NCBI RefSeq assembly: GCF_004340965.1 | Contig: NZ_SLYA01000001.1 | Location: 62,001-126,000 of the forward strand | From: Sphingomonas sp. PP-CE-1A-559 | GTDB lineage: Bacteria; Pseudomonadota; Alphaproteobacteria; Sphingomonadales; Sphingomonadaceae | Direction: 5' to 3' | DNA length: 64,000 nt | Shown here: piece after piece, positions 61,902-64,000 of the stretch | Numbering within the stretch: position 1 is the first letter of the stretch | How the letters are laid out: each line of letters starts with the position of its first letter | The notes under the pieces: model-generated | Seen by the model: the letters and a program-made list of their open reading frames with translations, nothing else | The model's database searches: none | Told to the model about the DNA's origin: nothing | Made by a program: the position numbers and the translations under genes

Positions 61902-62567
61902 ATGCGCGTTCTGATCGTCGAGGACGAACCGAATCTCGGCCAGCAATTGAAGAATACCCTGGAAGGGGCCGGCTATGCGATCGACCTCGCGGTCGATGGC
62001 GAGGAAGGGCATTTCCTAGGCTCGACCGAGAATTACGACGCGGTCGTGCTCGATCTGGGCCTGCCGGAGATCGACGGGCTGACGGTGCTTGATCGCTGGC
62101 GCAAGGAGGGCAAGACGATGCCCGTGCTGGTGCTCACCGCGCGTGACAGCTGGTCGGACAAGGTCGCGGGCCTTGATGCGGGCGCGGACGATTACGTCGC
62201 CAAGCCGTTTCAGAGCGAGGAACTGATCGCGCGTCTGCGGGCGCTGATCCGCCGCGCGTCGGGCAATGCCTCGTCCGAGCTGACCGCGGGCGACATCCGC
62301 CTCGACACGCGCAGCGGCAAGGTGACGCGCGCCGGCGAGCCGGTGAAGCTGACGGCGCAGGAGTACAAGCTGCTGAGCTATCTGCTGCACCACAAGGGCA
62401 AGGTCGTCAGCCGCACCGAGCTGATCGAGCATATCTACGACCAGGATTTCGATCGCGATTCGAACACGATCGAAGTGTTCGTCACGCGCATCCGCAAGAA
62501 GCTCGGCCAGGACGTGATCACGACGATCCGCGGGCTTGGCTACAGCCTCGAAGATCCGGACGCCTGA
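61902..62567 (+). CDS. OmpR/PhoB-family response regulator
   Basis: A 221-residue two-component regulator. Receiver: VLIVEDEPNLGQQL, phospho-acceptor Asp51 in AVVLDLGLPEIDG, Thr in LVLTARDSW, Lys in DDYVAKPF. C-terminal winged helix: VKLTAQEYKLLSYLLHHKGK and IEVFVTRIRKKLGQDVITTI, then RGLGYSLE. It belongs to the PhoP/QseB-like group. A GAGAGGA ribosome-binding site precedes the ATG. It is co-transcribed with the PepSY gene upstream and the kinase downstream (10 nt), a common three-gene set sensing envelope or divalent-cation conditions; the signal is not evident. Confidence 0.94.
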   Translation: MRVLIVEDEPNLGQQLKNTLEGAGYAIDLAVDGEEGHFLGSTENYDAVVLDLGLPEIDGLTVLDRWRKEGKTMPVLVLTARDSWSDKVAGLDAGADDYVAKPFQSEELIARLRALIRRASGNASSELTAGDIRLDTRSGKVTRAGEPVKLTAQEYKLLSYLLHHKGKVVSRTELIEHIYDQDFDRDSNTIEVFVTRIRKKLGQDVITTIRGLGYSLEDPDA

Positions 62568-62577
62568 TCGGCTGACG

Positions 62578-63975
62578 ATGGACAGCGCGCCGGTCACAGA
62601 CACGCCGATAGCGGACGGGCCGATCCGGGTGGCTGCCGCGGTCAAGGGATCGCTGTCGCGGCGGATGATTCTGATCGCGGCAGTGTGGATCGGCGTGCTG
62701 CTCAGCGGCGGCGGGTTCGCGCTCGACCGGGTGCTGTCCGCGGCGGTGACGCGCAATTTCGACGACCAGCTCGAATATGTGCTGCGGTCGCTGCTCAATT
62801 CATCCGAGATCGGCCCTGACGGCGAAGTGATCTTCTCGCGCGAGGCTGCGGCCGACCAGCGGTTCGTCGAGCCGTATTCAGGGCTGTACTGGCAGGTATC
62901 GGGCAAGGGGCGCGAGGATTTCCCGTCGCGTTCGCTATGGGATCGGCGGCTCGCGTTCGGCGGGACGCATGACGACCGCAACGCGCATTTCTACGACAGC
63001 ACGCAGTTTCCGGACGAGAAGCTTCGCGTCGTCGAGCGGGACGCGGTGATCCCCGGGTCGAAGGTGCATTGGCGGTTCCAGGTGGCGCAGAGCCGCGACG
63101 GGCTCGATGCGCAGATCACGACGTTGCGGCGGACGCTGGTGCGGAGCTTCGCGCTGCTCGCGCTCGGGCTGATCGTGATGGCGGCGCTGCAGACCTTCTA
63201 CGGCCTGTGGCCGTTGCGGCGGGTGCGCGAGGAGATCGCGCGGATGCGCGCCGGCCAGTCGAACCGCGTGTCGAGTGCGATGCCGGTCGAGGTCGCGCCG
63301 ATGGTCGAGGAACTGAACGCGCTGATCGAGCATAACGAGCGCCAGGCGGAGGAAGCGCGGCGGCATGCCGGCAACCTCGCGCACGCGCTGAAGACGCCGC
63401 TGACGGTGATCATGAACGCGGCGACGGCGCAGTCGGACGACCTCGCCGACACGGTCATCCGCGAGGCGCGGACGATGCGGCGGCAGGTCGACCACCACCT
63501 CGCGCGGGCGCGGGCCGTCGGGCGGCGTGGATCTGCGCATAGTCGTGCGGATGTTTGGCCGAGCCTGGAGTCGGTCGAGCGGGCTGTCGGCCGGCTGTAC
63601 CGGCATGTCCGGATCGACGTGACCGGGCCTCGCGGGTTGCAGGTGCATGTCGAGCGGCAGGATCTCGACGAGATGCTCGGCAATCTGATCGAGAACGCCG
63701 CGAAATATGGTGGCGGCAGCGTGTTCGTGACGGTCGGTGCGCAGGCGGGCTTCGTCGAGTTCCTGGTCGAGGATGACGGCATCGGTATTCCGGAGGAGGA
63801 GCGGGTGCGTATCTTCGATCGCGGCGTGCGGCTGGATACGGGGAAGCCGGGGACGGGGCTCGGGCTGGCGATCGTGCGCGATGTGGCGGAGATCTACGAG
63901 GGGACGGTTGCGCTGGAGGAGAGCGAGGATCTTGGTGGCTTGCTGGTGCGGTTGAGGTTGCCGGCAGCGAACTAG
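62578..63975 (+). CDS. Sensor histidine kinase, PhoQ-like partner of the preceding regulator
   Basis: 466 residues from ATG 62578; a TTG at 62536 would overlap the regulator. Membrane segments at about 25-45 and 190-212 bracket a periplasmic sensor domain containing SGLYWQVSGKGREDFPSRSL. A HAMP-like linker follows. The phospho-acceptor His269 is in RRHAGNLAHALKTPLTVIMN. HATPase motifs: N-box DEMLGNLIENAAKYGG, G1 VEDDGIGIPEEERVRIFDRG, G2 TGKPGTGLGLAIVRDVAE. The 'NLAHALKTPL' H-box and 'LYWQ' sensor patch fit the PhoQ-like group. The gene is complete; 25 nt remain to the window end. Confidence 0.93.
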   Translation: MDSAPVTDTPIADGPIRVAAAVKGSLSRRMILIAAVWIGVLLSGGGFALDRVLSAAVTRNFDDQLEYVLRSLLNSSEIGPDGEVIFSREAAADQRFVEPYSGLYWQVSGKGREDFPSRSLWDRRLAFGGTHDDRNAHFYDSTQFPDEKLRVVERDAVIPGSKVHWRFQVAQSRDGLDAQITTLRRTLVRSFALLALGLIVMAALQTFYGLWPLRRVREEIARMRAGQSNRVSSAMPVEVAPMVEELNALIEHNERQAEEARRHAGNLAHALKTPLTVIMNAATAQSDDLADTVIREARTMRRQVDHHLARARAVGRRGSAHSRADVWPSLESVERAVGRLYRHVRIDVTGPRGLQVHVERQDLDEMLGNLIENAAKYGGGSVFVTVGAQAGFVEFLVEDDGIGIPEEERVRIFDRGVRLDTGKPGTGLGLAIVRDVAEIYEGTVALEESEDLGGLLVRLRLPAAN

Positions 63976-64000
63976 CACTTAGTCCCGTTTTCCTGCGAAC

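Overview
The window is GC-rich, densely coded chromosomal DNA from an alphaproteobacterium, most likely a sphingomonad (Sphingomonas or a close relative). Pointers to this are the ubiquinone gene coq7, the PrsK/PrsR/PrsT exopolysaccharide regulators, an alphaproteobacterial LexA box (GTTC-N7-GTTC), sigma-EcfG-type promoters (GGAAC-N16-CGTT), and several families of paired intergenic palindromes of the kind common in these genomes. I see no rRNA, tRNA, CRISPR array, insertion sequence or prophage. It reads as core chromosome with small accessory insertions.

Layout. 1-4541: ruvC (cut by the window edge), ruvA and ruvB, interrupted by an AraC-type regulator and by a reverse-strand 2-hydroxyacid dehydrogenase. 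4794-12853: ptsP, a RodZ-like protein, ybgF/cpoB, tilS, ftsH and a small exported protein. 12988-21838: a DUF3667 membrane protein, proA, a ParD/ParE-type toxin-antitoxin pair whose toxin overlaps nadD, then rsfS, rlmH, an EnvC-like protein, ctpA, dsbB and coq7. 22374-27466: a PfpI-family protein, DedA, an aldo/keto reductase, then a two-gene DNA-repair module. That module is a DUF4130-UdgX fusion plus a radical-SAM/helix-hairpin-helix protein, with a LexA box against the radical-SAM start codon.

27685-33544 (reverse): a DciA-like DUF721 protein, two DsbA-family thiol oxidoreductases, SMC, and a 58-residue membrane protein. 33571-36853: mutY, a serine hydrolase and nudC, joined by ATGA overlaps. 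36909-44964: an amino-acid and peptide catabolic run of serine dehydratase, M3 peptidase, Cds1-like cysteine desulfhydrase and a fused 5-oxoprolinase. 45234-49880: a GH3 glycosidase and a DUF885 protein, separated by a cluster of palindromic repeats. 50119-50298: a 59-residue NepR-like candidate behind a sigma-EcfG-type promoter. 50344-58410: polysaccharide genes (manC, a sugar transferase) and the prsK-prsR-prsT regulatory set. 58473-63975: a DUF815 ATPase, a small exported protein with a perfect sigma-EcfG-type promoter, an Uup-like ABC-F ATPase, a PepSY protein and an OmpR-type two-component system.

The observations most worth following are: (1) the LexA-box-linked radical-SAM plus DUF4130-UdgX module; (2) the small NepR-like gene and the separate perfect GGAAC-N16-CGTT promoter, which together suggest general-stress-response connections; (3) the toxin-antitoxin pair stop/start-overlapped with essential nadD; (4) a roughly 40-bp sequence shared, in the same relative orientation, upstream of two unrelated genes; and (5) the near-identical composite palindromic elements. 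All names rest on motif and family recognition by eye; no database search was run.
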